Counted from the stretch's first letter, positions 44,636 to 54,376 are shown. The stretch is DNA of 64,000 nt from Muribaculaceae bacterium (GCA_017548365.1 JAFZAC010000041.1:53165-117164), one strand, 5' to 3'. The notes: generated by a model not told the origin, from the letters alone. Made by a program: numbers and translations.

Positions 44636-45334
44636 CTATATTTTCTTAAAGAGCAATTTTATAGCCATTTTTACCAACGGCAACTGTCGCTTTATGCGTC
44701 TAGGTTCTTTAAAAAGTCTGTAAGCAAACTCCACCTTATGATCAACCCACCATTTGGGAGCTCTCTTAACATTACCAGTATAAACATCGAAGCTACCACC
44801 TAATCCCTGATAGATTGCCTTGTGCCGCTGCTGCATTTCACTCATTAATAGTTCTTGTTTGGGACTGCCCATTGCTACAAATACCACATCAGGCTTCTTC
44901 TCGGCAATGTCATCAATTAATGCTTTCTTCTCTTCTTCAGTATTTAGATAACCATTACGATAGCCTACAATATTTAATCCCATATACTCATCCTTGAGCC
45001 TAGAAACTGTTGCATCAATAACTTCTTGCTTTGCACCTACCAAATAAAAACTCTTGCTATTATGAAAATGCTCAACAATTTCGAGCCAGAGCTCACATCC
45101 AGGTATCTTTACAACATCTTTAACCCCTTTCTTTTTTAATGCGAGTACTGAAAATATTCCGTCACAATAGCCAATGTTATTATTGATTAGTTCTCGAGAT
45201 AAGTCGTTTGCGTGTAAAATTTTTTCGGCATTTACAGCAACTAACATTACTTTATGATTATCAATATATTTGATAAGTTGCTCAGTAGATGAAAAAGGGT
45301 ATATATTTACCCCATCAATTGATATTCTTTCCAT
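44636..45334 (-). CDS. wecG: WecG/TagA/CpsF-family glycosyltransferase (GT26)
   Basis: The 232-residue GT26 enzyme has the N-terminal NAEKIL segment, YCDGIF with the proposed catalytic Asp, then VFVAMGSPKQELLM and GLGGSFDVYTG. In enterobacteria WecG adds ManNAcA to Und-PP-GlcNAc, and TagA adds ManNAc. With the WecA-like and WecC genes upstream, a GlcNAc-ManNAcA start is likely. It is the last gene of the leftward operon. Its start overlaps the toroid gene by 20 bp. Basic, hydrophobic C-terminus for membrane contact. Confidence 0.9.
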   Translation of the reverse strand: MERISIDGVNIYPFSSTEQLIKYIDNHKVMLVAVNAEKILHANDLSRELINNNIGYCDGIFSVLALKKKGVKDVVKIPGCELWLEIVEHFHNSKSFYLVGAKQEVIDATVSRLKDEYMGLNIVGYRNGYLNTEEEKKALIDDIAEKKPDVVFVAMGSPKQELLMSEMQQRHKAIYQGLGGSFDVYTGNVKRAPKWWVDHKVEFAYRLFKEPRRIKRQLPLVKMAIKLLFKKI

Positions 45335-46520
45335 TAAGCAAAAAAGTTAAAGCATAGAACATGAATGCATTGCTCCATCTCATATAAGAAATTTTTGAAC
45401 TTATTCCAGGCTTGAGCTGATAATAAAAATATCCCTTGGGTGACTGCATATTTTTAATTGTCCAATTCAAAATATTATCAATTAGTTCATTATGAACATC
45501 TAATAATCCTAGCCGATATAAAGTAACAAAAAGCTGGGCTGGACAATGAATATCAATTGGGTATTTTTTATTGTCGTAATATTTTGGACAGCCATCCTGT
45601 TCAAAAAAGTTACTTATATAGTAATCTAAACCAATCTCAATGTTAGAGTCGAATGATTTATCACCAGTCAATTTTTGATAAGAACATAGAGCATCAAGAT
45701 TGTAGCCTGTGTGAAAACTGTCAACCCATCGCTGAACTGGCAGCATTCCATAAACCCAAGCACCGCTATGTTGTTGACCTTTACAGCAAGCTAACACCGA
45801 TTCTCTTGCTAATTCTTTATACTCTTCATTGCCAGTATAATGATAACAATAACTAAGTAATTTACTGCCAAGCAAAGAAGCATTATAAACTGTATCATTT
45901 CCTTGTAATGGACTATATGAAAACAAGAATCCATCATCACAACTAGTGCGATGCAAATCATTAATCACAAACTGTGCTGACGACAATGCAACATCAAGAT
46001 ACTCTTGCTTTTTAGTAATCTCGTATGCACTTATCAGAGCTGTTGCAGAAAAACAAGTGGCAACAACAGTAGGTGTGTTTTTGGGAAACAAAAACAACAA
46101 ACGTGCTTGCCAATCAAAGTTGTACCCCCAGCATGCTCCATGATAATCGCCTTGAGACTGTAACGACAAAAGCAATGTAGCTAGAGCAACTATTTGTTTT
46201 TTCAACTCATCAGGCGAACCAAAAGTCTTTGCTAATTCTTTGTTTTTTGATACAGCGTCATATAAGTTGCAGTATCCCTGGAGAAGCAATCCCACACCTT
46301 TTGCATTATAATCCTTGGGAATTAAAGCCAATTGCCTGAGATTAATAGGATTTCGCTTAAATAACTGGATTACTGCAAGTCTATAAAAACCTTGATTCTT
46401 CAATATAGGAATTGACATTAAGAGTTTAGAGTTTAATCCATCATATGGATCCCAACCCTTAAACTGCTCTCGCTCACAGTATTCTTTTAAAGACAACAAG
46501 GAGCTTATCAACAAACCCAT
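45315..46520 (-). CDS. Alpha/alpha-toroid (six-hairpin glycosidase-like) protein
   Basis: The 401-residue soluble protein is a series of paired helices with aromatic turn motifs: HGACWGYNFDWQAR near 144, GAWVYGMLPVQRWVDSFHTG near 247, and DIHCPAQLFVTL near 330. This is typical of (alpha/alpha)6 barrels such as glycan lyases, hydrolases or epimerases. Relatives are often found in exopolysaccharide loci and annotated with unrelated enzyme names. There is no signal peptide, so it works in the cytoplasm, perhaps on lipid-linked intermediates. It sits directly after opine-dehydrogenase-like gene B (0-bp gap) and overlaps wecG. No specific activity is assigned. Confidence 0.7.
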   Translation of the reverse strand: MGLLISSLLSLKEYCEREQFKGWDPYDGLNSKLLMSIPILKNQGFYRLAVIQLFKRNPINLRQLALIPKDYNAKGVGLLLQGYCNLYDAVSKNKELAKTFGSPDELKKQIVALATLLLSLQSQGDYHGACWGYNFDWQARLLFLFPKNTPTVVATCFSATALISAYEITKKQEYLDVALSSAQFVINDLHRTSCDDGFLFSYSPLQGNDTVYNASLLGSKLLSYCYHYTGNEEYKELARESVLACCKGQQHSGAWVYGMLPVQRWVDSFHTGYNLDALCSYQKLTGDKSFDSNIEIGLDYYISNFFEQDGCPKYYDNKKYPIDIHCPAQLFVTLYRLGLLDVHNELIDNILNWTIKNMQSPKGYFYYQLKPGISSKISYMRWSNAFMFYALTFLLNGKNIN

Positions 46521-47729
46521 TTAATCGATACAATCAGATATTGAATTAAATCCATATACTGTAGGCACACCACATTTAAAAGGAGCTGCCAAATCAGCAC
46601 TATCTAGAATCAAATGATTCTCCTCGTCTATGAATTTTTCTTTACGAACTTGTTGGGCCCACTGAAGAATCTCATCTATAGTTGGTGTTGAAATTTCGAG
46701 TTTCTCAGCCATCCACTTTGCAATCATATTGCCATAGTAAATATCATCAAGGAAAAAGCGATGATTTCGGTCAACTTCCCATAATCCATCTTCATTCTGA
46801 ACAACTGGTGTTCCTATAGAGACAAGAGTTTGAGAGTTAACAAAAGACTCTCGAACATCTGTGTTTTGTGATTGATACGAGAATCGTTCAAGTGCAAGAT
46901 AATCTAGCATATAGCGATAGTCTTTCTCGGGACACATCAACTTTATCGCGGCTCTAATCTTCTCGTAATCATCATCTAGATTAGCTAACAATTGCGCTGA
47001 TAGTTCATCATAATCTCTATAGAACCAGGGGACATCTTCCTTGTTCTCCCATGTGGGACCACAAGCTTTATATAACCCTAGGCAACGAGATGTATGGATT
47101 ATCTGGTTGTCTACTGATAATGACAATGACAGGAAATTGTCACACTGCTCAACTTTTCCTTTGCCAAACCAGCGATAGCAAATGGGCTCTAGCAACTCCT
47201 CGTCAATTTGTTCAAAGAAATGCTTCGGATGAACAGCAGCATAATTTGCTGCCTTGCAACCATAGGTGACACCCTTGTGACCATAATCAATAATACGACA
47301 TATCCACGGGATAAGGCCAAAAGCAAATGGTACTATATCATCAAGTCCATATCTGCTCTTTATCTCATCAACCATCCAGTTCCAACCACCTTGGCCATAA
47401 ACTGTTCCAACAAATACTGTTTTGTCTTTTCTGAAATATGGTGCTATTTGGTTTAGAGCAACACGATATTTATGCACAGGCATACAAAACATCACATAGT
47501 CGGCGTCAGGTATTAACTCTGCGGGATTATTAGAGATTTTGTCTAATTTACCAGAATAATTGCCAACCACATTGCCCGAAGGATCATGCCATTCCAAGTC
47601 TATGACGTGGCTCCACATTTTAGGACGAGATGTGTATACCGATACATCAAAAATCGAGTCACTCAACAATGGTATTAGAGTATGAGCACTACTTCCTCCA
47701 CCACATATCACTAAACGTTTTTTTCTCAT
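46521..47729 (-). CDS. Opine dehydrogenase-like NAD(P)-dependent enzyme B
   Basis: The 402-residue protein has a Rossmann start VICGGGSSAHTL (residues 7-18) and an opine-dehydrogenase C-terminal domain. The apparent catalytic pair is H212 in DNQIIHTSR and D329 in RFFLDDIYYG, followed by TPTIDEILQW. By my recollection these are the same positions as the dyad of scallop octopine dehydrogenase. It is only distantly similar to enzyme A, 60 residues longer, and not a recent duplicate. It lies 11 bp after the adenylate ligase gene, suggesting that the opine carboxylate is then activated. Substrates are unknown. Confidence 0.82.
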   Translation of the reverse strand: MRKKRLVICGGGSSAHTLIPLLSDSIFDVSVYTSRPKMWSHVIDLEWHDPSGNVVGNYSGKLDKISNNPAELIPDADYVMFCMPVHKYRVALNQIAPYFRKDKTVFVGTVYGQGGWNWMVDEIKSRYGLDDIVPFAFGLIPWICRIIDYGHKGVTYGCKAANYAAVHPKHFFEQIDEELLEPICYRWFGKGKVEQCDNFLSLSLSVDNQIIHTSRCLGLYKACGPTWENKEDVPWFYRDYDELSAQLLANLDDDYEKIRAAIKLMCPEKDYRYMLDYLALERFSYQSQNTDVRESFVNSQTLVSIGTPVVQNEDGLWEVDRNHRFFLDDIYYGNMIAKWMAEKLEISTPTIDEILQWAQQVRKEKFIDEENHLILDSADLAAPFKCGVPTVYGFNSISDCID

Positions 47730-47740
47730 ATTTTACCCAA

Positions 47741-48997
47741 TTATTCTCGAACCAAACGAAGCAGCTTGCCTTGCTTGGTCTTCTTTAATTCTTTTTTAAC
47801 AACAACTTTACTATCTATCAAACGATGAGGGAATGTCTCTTCAACATCTTGTGAAAGATAATTGAAATCTTCCTCGTTGAAACGATCATTTACCATAACA
47901 TGAAACTCAAGCATTCCTGGCTTAGGCTGATAGTACTGAAAAGCTACCACATTCTCAAATGAACGATCTCGAGGTGTGATGATGCAAGGCATCAAGTCAT
48001 TATTCTTGTTTAATATGAAATCAGATGTCCTCCCTATTATAGACACCACATTTCCCTCGGAGTCAATTTCTGCCATATCACTAGTATCATAGCGTATTAA
48101 AGGCATTGTGCTATTCATAAGACATGTGGATATTATTTTACATATTTTATTGCCCGAAACCGTCTTTTCTCCTGTGTCGACAAATTCAACATAACCATAA
48201 TTATAGTTAAACTCATAATTTCCCAAGCCAATACTGTGTGCGGCAGCGGCAAATTCTGACATACAATAGAAGTCAATAAGTGTTACACCTTGAAAAACGT
48301 CCATCACAAGTTTCTTGTCTGATTTCGAGAAGATCTCGCTACTGGCAAGTATTGCCTTTAACTTTGGCAATGACACTTTACCATATTTGCTCTTAATCAA
48401 TTGAGCTAAGACTGTAATTGAAGAAGGATAAACCAACAGACAGGTGATACCTTCATCGTTAATAGCTTTGATATATTTATCAACATTTTCAGGATACAAC
48501 TGATAAGACGATAACACAATTCTATGCATCCCAACCCTTTCCACAAGCTTGCCGTCAGAGGGTTTTGTACCACGAAGCAATGCCAATTGTAGCGGTTTAC
48601 CAACATACTTTTTGTATAGTATGTCAGGATAGACAGTTCTTGAAAAGGATAATGTGGGCGAATAATATAACTTTAACGGTTTGCCTGTTGTGCCTCCTGT
48701 ATTTTCTGAACGTAATAAGAACTTATAGAATTTATCTGAAACAAAATCTTTCTCTTTTCCCGAGATATCATCTTTAGTTAGTATTGGGAAAGCATGTATA
48801 GAAAAATCCTTATCATCATGAGGCAAATAAGACTTATAGTCATTATTACGATAGTAAGGCACATCCAGTATTGCCTGCTTAATCTTTCTTGTGAGCTTGC
48901 TCACTGTAAATTCCTCACTCAAATCCTTGTACGTTGCATGATACTGAGGGGTAAATTTCGCTATATCACGTATGAATTCCTTAATTCTTATATTCAT
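47741..48997 (-). CDS. CapK/PaaK-like adenylate-forming ligase
   Basis: The 418-residue member of the ANL (acyl-CoA synthetase-like) group has the phosphate-binding loop SENTGGTTGKPL (about 92-103). It also has DFYCMSEFAAAAHS (about 237-250), PLIRYDTSDMAEID, and the C-terminal catalytic lysine region KKTKQGKLLR. CapK homologues occur in many capsule loci and are thought to activate a carboxylic acid as an acyl-AMP. Here the acid could be the product of the neighbouring opine-dehydrogenase-like enzyme. Its start overlaps the deacetylase-like gene by 4 bp. Confidence 0.86.
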   Translation of the reverse strand: MNIRIKEFIRDIAKFTPQYHATYKDLSEEFTVSKLTRKIKQAILDVPYYRNNDYKSYLPHDDKDFSIHAFPILTKDDISGKEKDFVSDKFYKFLLRSENTGGTTGKPLKLYYSPTLSFSRTVYPDILYKKYVGKPLQLALLRGTKPSDGKLVERVGMHRIVLSSYQLYPENVDKYIKAINDEGITCLLVYPSSITVLAQLIKSKYGKVSLPKLKAILASSEIFSKSDKKLVMDVFQGVTLIDFYCMSEFAAAAHSIGLGNYEFNYNYGYVEFVDTGEKTVSGNKICKIISTCLMNSTMPLIRYDTSDMAEIDSEGNVVSIIGRTSDFILNKNNDLMPCIITPRDRSFENVVAFQYYQPKPGMLEFHVMVNDRFNEEDFNYLSQDVEETFPHRLIDSKVVVKKELKKTKQGKLLRLVRE

Positions 48998-50034
48998 AGC
49001 ATCTCAGATATAGTTCTATAATTCATGCGACCAATTGTCTTTCTAAACAGATAATCAAGGCTTTTAGTTGACACCAAACTTTTAGGATGTCCTATTACAA
49101 CAAATGTGTCCCGTTCTTTCTGTCTTGAAATCTTGCTTAAAAAATAACGATGCATCCATTTTGTAAACAGGCAATAATCCCAAGTTTGATATTCTTTCTT
49201 GAAGAAAAAAGAGATTTTATTTATGAAATCACCATTGCCATAACTATCAGTTGTCTTTGCCGAAAAAGAAGCTTGAGCCGACTTGCGGTTGGCAAAAATA
49301 GATTTAATTCTAGTTATCGACATGAATTTGAGAAGACGGATAACAGGAAAAGCAACGACTGGGAATTCTTTTATTTCAGATGGCTCATCCGATGGTCTTT
49401 CCAAAACATCATTGACATTCCAAACTCCCATATCTAATGGCGAGATTCTATAGTCATATTGTGACAGCGATCCTTGCTCTACAGCCCCAGGGACCACCGA
49501 AGAATCTGCCTTCATGTCAAACTCACGCATTAACTCGACAATTTCTTTAGAAGGCTGCGCATTATATCCTCCGGCCCTTAAAACATTACACTCATAATCA
49601 GGGTTTTCCACCCTAATAATTTCCTCAATAGCACGCTTACCATCAGCAATAAGTTGTTTAAGCGTAATTGTGGGGCTATTGAAATCACTCAAACGCCAAT
49701 TATCAAGGTCGACAATCCATTTATCATCCTTCCACCTTGCATTCACCCATTGAGGATGCAAGTGTAGTTGGACATCGTGTCCACGCTTTATCAGACCAAT
49801 TAACTGTTGCTCCATCGCCTCAACAGGATTGTGCTTATAGCCCATGTGATTACCACTCTCCCACTCCTGCTTCAAGCGCCAGTATTCAACAACTTCGAAG
49901 AAAACCGTAATTTTGGCTCCATAACGCTCTGCCACTTCAATTATGGTGTTTGTGGGATCAACAATGTGCTTAAACACACTGCCTGAACCGTCACCAAACA
50001 ACTCATAATCTAATGTAATAAGAAGCGATTTCAT
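48994..50034 (-). CDS. Polysaccharide deacetylase-like (NodB-fold) protein
   Basis: The 346-residue protein has the NodB-like TLDYELF strand at residues 7-13 and the metal motif HDVQLHLHPQW near residues 86-96, with an RAGGYNAQPS segment near 155. It is a CE4-type fold, but it has no signal peptide and carries a 100-residue C-terminal extension. It probably acts on a cytoplasmic lipid-linked or nucleotide-linked amino sugar, freeing an amine. The overlaps with the CapK-like gene (4 bp) and the AAC(3)-like gene (4 bp) indicate that the three are made together. Confidence 0.8.
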   Translation of the reverse strand: MKSLLITLDYELFGDGSGSVFKHIVDPTNTIIEVAERYGAKITVFFEVVEYWRLKQEWESGNHMGYKHNPVEAMEQQLIGLIKRGHDVQLHLHPQWVNARWKDDKWIVDLDNWRLSDFNSPTITLKQLIADGKRAIEEIIRVENPDYECNVLRAGGYNAQPSKEIVELMREFDMKADSSVVPGAVEQGSLSQYDYRISPLDMGVWNVNDVLERPSDEPSEIKEFPVVAFPVIRLLKFMSITRIKSIFANRKSAQASFSAKTTDSYGNGDFINKISFFFKKEYQTWDYCLFTKWMHRYFLSKISRQKERDTFVVIGHPKSLVSTKSLDYLFRKTIGRMNYRTISEML

Positions 50035-50894
50035 TTCACTCTAGTGTGACCGTTCTTGAAATGTTGCTTGATGGTTTCATACAAATCATCATTCTCAACA
50101 ATACAAATACAGTTATAGCCTACATTTATCCTTTTATATGTCCTACAGTTTAAAGATGCAATATAATCACTTGCTGAAATACATTTGTTTAGAATATTTT
50201 CATCATGAACATAAGTAGTTACCGATGTTTTTTCTCCATTCTTATCTATTACGTCAAGAGTATACTTTTCTTTCTGGTAAAAAAAGCCCAAAGGCTCTGT
50301 CAGCACATCTTCTATTGTGTGCATCGGGAGCATATTTCTTACACCTAATGCCAACGATTTACTATGCATTTTTACCAACTTTCCATATGGCGAATCCCAA
50401 TAATAAGGTGTTGTTGACTTATCGTGATCCTTCACAAGCTCCTTGGCACCTTTACCCCAGGCACAAACAGCTTTTATTGGATGCTTGCTCATATACACGT
50501 TAGGCATCCTAGCAAACACGTTAGTCACGATTCCCATACTTGATTTGTTCGTTTTCATGTCAAACGTCAAACCTTTTTGCGCCCATTCAACAGAACTGAT
50601 TGGAGGATAAAACGGCATCATTATTATTCCTTCATCACTAATAACATCCATTAAAAGTTCAACAAGATCTTGTGGCGAAAAATCAGCATTTAAATTGCCA
50701 AATCCTGATGACACAACAATTTTATCTCCTCGATTCAATCCTAATTCTTGGGTCAACAAACGCCTCATTTCTTCCAGTGTCAGTTTAGAAACAGGATGTA
50801 TTAAGTTGATTATATGACGTTTAGTCCTTTTTAATTCTCTTCTAACACTAGAATGAAAAATCTTTTTCAAAGTTTTTTTAATAATTGGCAACAT
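50031..50894 (-). CDS. AAC(3)-family N-acyltransferase of the polysaccharide locus
   Basis: The 287-residue protein has the AAC(3) pattern: VSSGFGNL, SSMGIVTNVF, SKHPIKAVCAWGKGAKEL, YYWDSPYGKL and a catalytic-type HTIED near 191-195. The first 40 residues are very basic. Members in polysaccharide loci N-acylate amino sugars and are not antibiotic-resistance enzymes. Its linkage to the deacetylase-like and CapK-like genes suggests that it transfers an acyl group onto a sugar amine. Confidence 0.85.
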   Translation of the reverse strand: MLPIIKKTLKKIFHSSVRRELKRTKRHIINLIHPVSKLTLEEMRRLLTQELGLNRGDKIVVSSGFGNLNADFSPQDLVELLMDVISDEGIIMMPFYPPISSVEWAQKGLTFDMKTNKSSMGIVTNVFARMPNVYMSKHPIKAVCAWGKGAKELVKDHDKSTTPYYWDSPYGKLVKMHSKSLALGVRNMLPMHTIEDVLTEPLGFFYQKEKYTLDVIDKNGEKTSVTTYVHDENILNKCISASDYIASLNCRTYKRINVGYNCICIVENDDLYETIKQHFKNGHTRVK

Positions 50895-50973
50895 AACAAA
50901 ATTATGTTTTAAGAATTATTACCTATAGATTGATTTCTGAAAAAAAACTTCAATTATTGCTCAAAAGAATTGA

Positions 50974-52044
50974 CTATTGTAATAATAAAGATTTATATAT
51001 TCTAAATAGTTTTTTCTCAACACTCATCGGATAATATCTTTCTATGCTCTCGGTTGATTTTTGGCACATAGAGTTCAGTAAACTCTCATCTTCAACTAAC
51101 ATTTTTAGTGAATTATGAAGCTCAGAAATATACCCTGGTTGAATAAGAAGACCATTTTTATTATGTTTTACAGCTGAAGGGATTCCACCCACTCGAGTTG
51201 AGATAATTGCCATATTATAGGACATTGCCTCAAGAATTGACAATGGAAGTCCTTCAACATATGAAGGAAGTACAAGGACTTTACAAAGGTTCATCAATTC
51301 TACTTTTTTGTCTTCATCAACCCAACCTTCATATTTCACAAAACTACTCAGACCGAATTCTTTAATGCGCTCTTTTAATAGCTGTGTTTCACCATTACCT
51401 CCAATGTGAAGATATATCTTATCTTTATAATAACTTGAGTGGTCCCTTAACATCTCAAGTAAATCAAAGACGCCTTTCCTCTCATGAATCAAGCCAATAA
51501 AAAGGATGTGCAATCTATCATTAGATGTCTTTATTTGAAAATGCTCTGGATATGGTATAATATTCTCTATAATCTTAATCCTTTTCAACCCTAACGATCT
51601 ATAGAAATGTAGCCATTCCACTGATAAAGTAAATACATAGTCACACTTTTGTAAATATTTCTCAACAAATTTCTTGTGGCCAAAATAGTAATGTCTAAAT
51701 CCCCCACCATGTATGTGCATAATAACCTTTTTTTTGAACAAATGACCTATTCTCGAAAAAAGAGTTGACCTGACAAAACTAATACTTGATGCTGAGTGAA
51801 TATGTATTATCTTTATATTTCTGTCAAACAATAACAAAAAGAAATATTTCACTAAAGAATACAATAATATTATGAGGTTATTAAATTTATTTGTCCTGTC
51901 GGAGACACGAAGGAATTTAAACTTATTAAAAATATATTTATCATAATAATAAATCACATGAGCTATACCACCACGTGGAGGATTATATCCACACCCTACT
52001 GTTAAAACACTTTTTAATATTTGGTCCTTATTCATGTCAATCAA
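50974..52044 (-). CDS. GT4-family glycosyltransferase
   Basis: The 356-residue GT-B enzyme has the N-terminal GGIAHVIYYY acceptor region, the C-terminal domain with HILFIGLIHERKGVFDLLE, and the donor-binding EGLPLSILEAMSYNMAIIST (E-x7-E). The acceptor is the growing repeat unit. Its start overlaps the EpsG-like gene by 4 bp. A 79-bp gap separates it from the AAC(3)-like gene downstream. It is AT-rich. Confidence 0.92.
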   Translation of the reverse strand: MIDMNKDQILKSVLTVGCGYNPPRGGIAHVIYYYDKYIFNKFKFLRVSDRTNKFNNLIILLYSLVKYFFLLLFDRNIKIIHIHSASSISFVRSTLFSRIGHLFKKKVIMHIHGGGFRHYYFGHKKFVEKYLQKCDYVFTLSVEWLHFYRSLGLKRIKIIENIIPYPEHFQIKTSNDRLHILFIGLIHERKGVFDLLEMLRDHSSYYKDKIYLHIGGNGETQLLKERIKEFGLSSFVKYEGWVDEDKKVELMNLCKVLVLPSYVEGLPLSILEAMSYNMAIISTRVGGIPSAVKHNKNGLLIQPGYISELHNSLKMLVEDESLLNSMCQKSTESIERYYPMSVEKKLFRIYKSLLLQ

Positions 52045-53267
52045 TTCAGTCTCTTAAATGACCCACCATGCCAGTCAATAAAGAAATTACCAAAGATCAA
52101 TTCCTTGTTAAACAGATTTGCCCTTTGTTCAACCAGCACAGTAGCTATTTCATATAATAATGGCACTAAAGCCACAATAATAAATATCAAACTAATACCT
52201 TTTATTTTCTCATAATTTTCATATGACAAAATAAATAAGTATGCATAAAAGAAAATTAATGAAGACTTAAAAAAGCGCATATAAAAACTTAAATCAGCAT
52301 AACCAAAATTAGCAATAGTATAAAGAGTCAGAGCGAAAAACAATAGCGTCAGATTTTGTTTTGAGAAAACAACTCTCCTACTCCACATCAATAGCAACAA
52401 GATTAAGCCAAAAATCAATAAAACATCTTGACGGTAATAGTAATATGGATTTGCTATCTCTCGGAATGAGGCTGAATGCTTAAGAATACTTGAATAGGTA
52501 TATTCACTGGTTCGAGACTTACCAACAATAGAATTAAAAAATGGTATTGAATCAAAAAACCAAGACAACAAATCAGCATTAACAAATCTAATGATAAATG
52601 ATATTCCTACTAAAATAAATCTAAAATATACCCAAAATTTATCTAAAACCCAATTTAGAATAGTTGCTAATACTAAAGTGTACAGAGAGAAGTGAAAAAA
52701 CACACAACCAAAGGAAAACAACAAATTAATCTTCTTTCCAGTATTAATATACTTCATATAAAAGCCGGCAAAAAAGAACACACCAAACCAAAAGCGAACT
52801 CCCTGATACCAATAGAATTGTATCACCATAATCATAGCAAGCATAATAATGCCGCACGATATAGGTATGAATTTCTCATAAAAACGAGAAAACTGCCGGA
52901 AGAAGAACAAAAATACCCAAGCATATAGAGCTGCAAAAACTCCACCAAAAACTTGAGGTGACACAGCGAATCGAGAAAGGATTATTTTTATTATAACATG
53001 AAAATAATCATGACCAATGTTATAAATGAGGGGATTTTTAAGTATTTCTCTTATTCCATGATGAACATAATACATTTTCATGTTTAGGTAATGATTAGAC
53101 AAATCATTTCCTATACCCATCAACATACCAAAATAAAAGGCAAATACAATCATAAACGCCTGTGAAATTGTATTCTTGTAGAAACGCAATGATACTAAAA
53201 AACTCGTAATGGGTGAGATTAGCATCAAGATTATTTGTATAATAACGTATTTTCCTTTATTAAACAT
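52041..53267 (-). CDS. EpsG-family polysaccharide polymerase 1 (Wzy-like)
   Basis: The 408-residue protein has about 11-12 transmembrane segments and the EpsG-like feature HDYFHVIIK followed by IQFYWYQGVRFWFGVFFF. Such proteins polymerise lipid-linked repeat units in the periplasm. It is one of two EpsG-like proteins in this locus. It lies 8 bp after the ATP-grasp gene. Confidence 0.85.
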   Translation of the reverse strand: MFNKGKYVIIQIILMLISPITSFLVSLRFYKNTISQAFMIVFAFYFGMLMGIGNDLSNHYLNMKMYYVHHGIREILKNPLIYNIGHDYFHVIIKIILSRFAVSPQVFGGVFAALYAWVFLFFFRQFSRFYEKFIPISCGIIMLAMIMVIQFYWYQGVRFWFGVFFFAGFYMKYINTGKKINLLFSFGCVFFHFSLYTLVLATILNWVLDKFWVYFRFILVGISFIIRFVNADLLSWFFDSIPFFNSIVGKSRTSEYTYSSILKHSASFREIANPYYYYRQDVLLIFGLILLLLMWSRRVVFSKQNLTLLFFALTLYTIANFGYADLSFYMRFFKSSLIFFYAYLFILSYENYEKIKGISLIFIIVALVPLLYEIATVLVEQRANLFNKELIFGNFFIDWHGGSFKRLN

Positions 53268-53275
53268 CGTTTCTG

Positions 53276-54376
53276 TTATCTTGGATAAATATTCAAAATA
53301 CGCCTAACACCTCCACAGCTGATTTGAACATGATCAATGCCATATCCTAAATTCATTTCAATTAACTGAACACCTGATTGTGATATAGCAAAGTCCCAAC
53401 CTATCGCTCCAAAACCACTAAACATAGAAGCTATCTCAGTAATTTCATTTAAGACTTGTTTCCAATTATTGATACGATTTCCTTTAAAAACAAATCCAGT
53501 ATCTGGATGGCGATAGAATTTTTCTAGTCCATGTTCTGTTATCGCATAATCAGAGAAATAACCCGTTTCAATTTGTATATTTACCGACATTCCTCCTTGC
53601 GTGTTATTATCAACACACTTTCCACCTCTGCCAAGCCGTAAAATACAATAACACACTTTTATGCCAGTATCAAATTCATGAGTTATTACTCTAATGGTAT
53701 TCAAAGAGTGTGGATATATTTGATTTAATTCATCACACTGCTGAACCTTTTCCTGGAATATATAAGAACAATTATTCTTGAGTTCTTTTTTCATTAATTC
53801 GGCAGTGACATGCATGTCATTAATATAGTATTTGCCATTTATTTTATCAAAAACTAGAATACCTTTACCTCCAGAACCATTGAAAGGTTTAATAAACAAC
53901 CTTGAAGAAGAAGAATTCAATGAATTGATATCAATCAATTCATTATCTAGATTATATAACTTACCCTTTTTGTAAACGGCAATTACTCTTGGTGTAGGGA
54001 CACCTTTTGACTTAAATAATCTATATTGTGTTAATTTATCATTCGAGAAATCTGATTTCCCAATAATTGTATGTGAAGGCAAGAAATAATTATAAAATAA
54101 GTAAGGTGGTACATAGTCCAGCAAAGACTCGGTCTCTAAATCAATTTCATATAGCCTATATCTTATGTAATGACATGGCTGGCAATGCCAATAATCTTTT
54201 ATTAATGACATCTCTTGAGATATCACATCCTTCGACTTGATTGAATTTGAGGCCATTAAATGACAACTCTCACGATAATCTTTATTAAAATATTTATATT
54301 TAATAAAGTAAATTATCTGATTTCTTTTGAGTATTGCCTTGATTCTATCTTTCAATGACTTGATCATAAAAATCAA
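53276..54376 (-). CDS. Sugar-transfer-associated ATP-grasp protein
   Basis: The 366-residue protein has an ATP-grasp core. SRLFIKPFNGSGGKGILVF near 158-176 is the lysine/glycine-rich ATP loop, YIFQEKVQQ near 203 is the linker, and GWDFAISQSGVQLIEMNLG near 327-345 holds the metal-binding D/E-N. This is the ATPgrasp_ST type often found among glycosyltransferase genes. Such enzymes form amide or similar bonds using ATP, so it may ligate an amino acid to a uronic acid; that is inference. It overlaps the upstream GT4 gene by 32 bp; the ATG three codons inside would still overlap. Confidence 0.85.
   Translation of the reverse strand: MIFMIKSLKDRIKAILKRNQIIYFIKYKYFNKDYRESCHLMASNSIKSKDVISQEMSLIKDYWHCQPCHYIRYRLYEIDLETESLLDYVPPYLFYNYFLPSHTIIGKSDFSNDKLTQYRLFKSKGVPTPRVIAVYKKGKLYNLDNELIDINSLNSSSSRLFIKPFNGSGGKGILVFDKINGKYYINDMHVTAELMKKELKNNCSYIFQEKVQQCDELNQIYPHSLNTIRVITHEFDTGIKVCYCILRLGRGGKCVDNNTQGGMSVNIQIETGYFSDYAITEHGLEKFYRHPDTGFVFKGNRINNWKQVLNEITEIASMFSGFGAIGWDFAISQSGVQLIEMNLGYGIDHVQISCGGVRRILNIYPR

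Noticed and set aside
50031..50894. Possible aminoglycoside resistance gene (AAC(3) family)
   Set aside because: It lies inside a glycan operon with overlapping starts, and AAC(3)-fold acyltransferases act on amino sugars in such loci.
50897..50904. TAATTTTG on the minus strand just before the AAC(3)-like gene
   Set aside because: It would start transcription within a few bases of the start codon, inside a tightly packed operon. A chance match in AT-rich DNA is more likely.
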